IMG/VR virus record: IMGVR_UViG_3300032731_001234
Location: 1 to 24,778 of that record
Reading direction: 5' to 3' (one strand)
Source of the DNA: a virus
DNA length: 24,778 bases
In this document: piece by piece, positions 23,667 through 24,778 of the stretch
How the letters are laid out: each line of letters starts with the position of its first letter
Position numbering within the stretch: the stretch's first letter is position 1
The notes under the pieces: model-generated
Told to the model about the DNA's origin: nothing
The model's database searches: none
Seen by the model: only the letters and a program-made list of their open reading frames with translations
Program-made: the position numbers and the translations under genes

Positions 23667-24778
23667 ATGGCAACCAGAATCAGCGGAGAGGCTGGCCTTT
23701 CTAGTTTAGCCCAGGAAACTTTGATCCGGGATCTTAGGAAAAAAGCTGGCAAGAGGGAAGGCGTAAATGATTATATCGGCCTCAAGAGGTCTTCAGCCTT
23801 GTCTGATGTTGAGGACCCCGGAGCGTCCCTGAATAACATACTGGATAAGATTAGCTTACTTGACTCGGCGGAAAGGAACCTATACCGCGGACCGTTTAAT
23901 GCGTTGGATTGGGACGTTACAAGGGAATTTATTAATGACGGCATTGATAGAACCTTTTTAAAAAGGCTATCCGGTACCAGTATAGCTGGTGGGAGTCTGG
24001 GTAGTACGGTAACGACTACTCCGAGAATCCGCATCCAGGACAGGGTAAGCTTACTGAATTCGTTTTATGGGGAGGGGAGTTTTCCCGGGCTTCATAGCGG
24101 CCCAGATGCACAGTTTTATAGGGGCCCTGGGCCTCAACATATCGGATATATCAAGTTTACGTTTGACTCCCTGACCGGGGTGGCTACCGTCACCGAGCTT
24201 AAAGGTGTCGATGGGTCGACCAATCTATCCGGATCTGCAATTCTTTCCGGGAGGACCTCTGTGGTTCTAGACCTCCTCGAGTATGAAATTTCCGGCTCAG
24301 ATCCCCTCTCCCTTAGCGGCCTAGGGCTGTCTTTAAGACTTGACTCCCCAACTACCTGGACAGTTGAGGGAACCGGGAGTATTCCGTCCCTGCAAAGTAT
24401 TGAGGATATTGTGGGATCGGGTGTATTCGGCCAATTGCGGTTTAAACTTGTACGCCCCTACTCCGTAATTAATCTGCCTCTGTGGTATTCTGAGTCCCCC
24501 GGAGACTCAAGTACTTCGGTACCTGGAAGTGCTGATGACAACGACCCCGTTACTACCAGCAAAGTGCTGCAGTCGGTTAATGGCGACATTGTCCCCCGAA
24601 AACAGAAAGGGTACTGGTTTAGTCGAGCGTATGTACCGACCAGATGGACGCCAAGGGAAAGGAGTCTTATCGGGGAAAATAACGTCACTCAAGACTCCAA
24701 TATGAGGTGGCAAACTCCTCCCCCTCAACTAGGGGGGCAGATCTACAATTGGGGTATCCGGTGGGATGGTTATTTAAA
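23667..24778 (+). CDS. Partial large virion protein (first 370 codons)
   Basis: The frame is open from ATG 23667 to the window end with no stop. The peptide starts MATRISGEAGLSSLAQETLI, is helical for about 110 residues (NNILDKISLLDSAERNLYRG), then beta-rich (IGYIKFTFDSLTGVATVTEL). The last visible part, GGQIYNWGIRWDGYL, resembles the beginning of a PA14-type beta-barrel ('f-s-vRW-x-Gyl'), a domain used in carbohydrate-binding proteins; this is tentative because the rest is missing. It has its own GTTGAAAGC promoter, which groups it with virion genes. Codon use (AGG, AGA, CTT frequent) and composition are more AT-rich than the baseplate genes, closer to the terminase and pentapeptide genes. 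Confidence 0.85.
   Translation, partial: MATRISGEAGLSSLAQETLIRDLRKKAGKREGVNDYIGLKRSSALSDVEDPGASLNNILDKISLLDSAERNLYRGPFNALDWDVTREFINDGIDRTFLKRLSGTSIAGGSLGSTVTTTPRIRIQDRVSLLNSFYGEGSFPGLHSGPDAQFYRGPGPQHIGYIKFTFDSLTGVATVTELKGVDGSTNLSGSAILSGRTSVVLDLLEYEISGSDPLSLSGLGLSLRLDSPTTWTVEGTGSIPSLQSIEDIVGSGVFGQLRFKLVRPYSVINLPLWYSESPGDSSTSVPGSADDNDPVTTSKVLQSVNGDIVPRKQKGYWFSRAYVPTRWTPRERSLIGENNVTQDSNMRWQTPPPQLGGQIYNWGIRWDGYL

Overview
The window looks like part of the genome of a contractile-tailed (myovirus-type) bacteriophage. The evidence is a compact, almost gapless layout with a baseplate set (LysM-like protein, gpJ-like wedge, gpI-like protein, gp5/gpV-like OB-fold spike), a large terminase subunit, a baseplate hub carrying two lytic domains, a 1767-residue tail fibre, and PhoH, a thioredoxin-like protein and a phage sigma factor. 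PhoH and thioredoxin-like genes are common in aquatic phages, including cyanophages, but nothing here fixes the host. No rRNA, tRNA, CRISPR array or insertion sequence was seen.

Layout. (1) 1-6401, minus strand: a 158-aa virion-like protein, the giant fibre with a C-terminal collar domain, a pentapeptide-repeat protein, and the first 50 codons of a further gene that starts inside the pentapeptide stop codon. (2) 6466-15315, plus strand: baseplate genes read in series, ending in the terminase. (3) 15326-17105, plus strand: thioredoxin-like protein, sigma factor and an HNH/DUF3223-like protein, behind a host-type extended -10 promoter with a palindrome over the expected start point. (4) 21876-17049, minus strand: a 110-aa protein, a 258-aa protein with a cadherin-like domain, the 1024-aa hub/lysin and a 181-aa protein. 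(5) 21961-23396, plus strand: a P-loop kinase, a hairpin terminator and PhoH. (6) A short minus-strand membrane-protein candidate (23604-23359), and a plus-strand gene from 23667 that runs off the window.

The most interesting signals are two. First, a compact 19-bp element, GTTGAAAGC-NNN-RTAGARR, occurs eight times, only in intergenic sequence and each time pointing at a gene start. Six copies lie 14-40 nt from a start codon that lacks a Shine-Dalgarno. Two pairs are head to head and form (near-)perfect palindromes between divergent genes. The shape (contiguous block, purine-rich start) resembles promoters of single-subunit phage RNA polymerases more than a -35/-10 promoter. The trx-sigma-HNH unit and the kinase instead carry extended -10 boxes, so the window seems to show two promoter classes, probably early/middle and late. 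Second, the hub protein holds an M23 (LytM-type) peptidase whose motifs are in circularly permuted order (HxH before HxxxD), followed by a phage tail lysozyme domain. Both lytic segments are visibly more AT-rich than the rest of the gene.

Inferred programme: host polymerase transcribes the redox/sigma/nuclease-like genes and the kinase. The repeated element then switches on virion genes on both strands at once from divergent promoter hubs.
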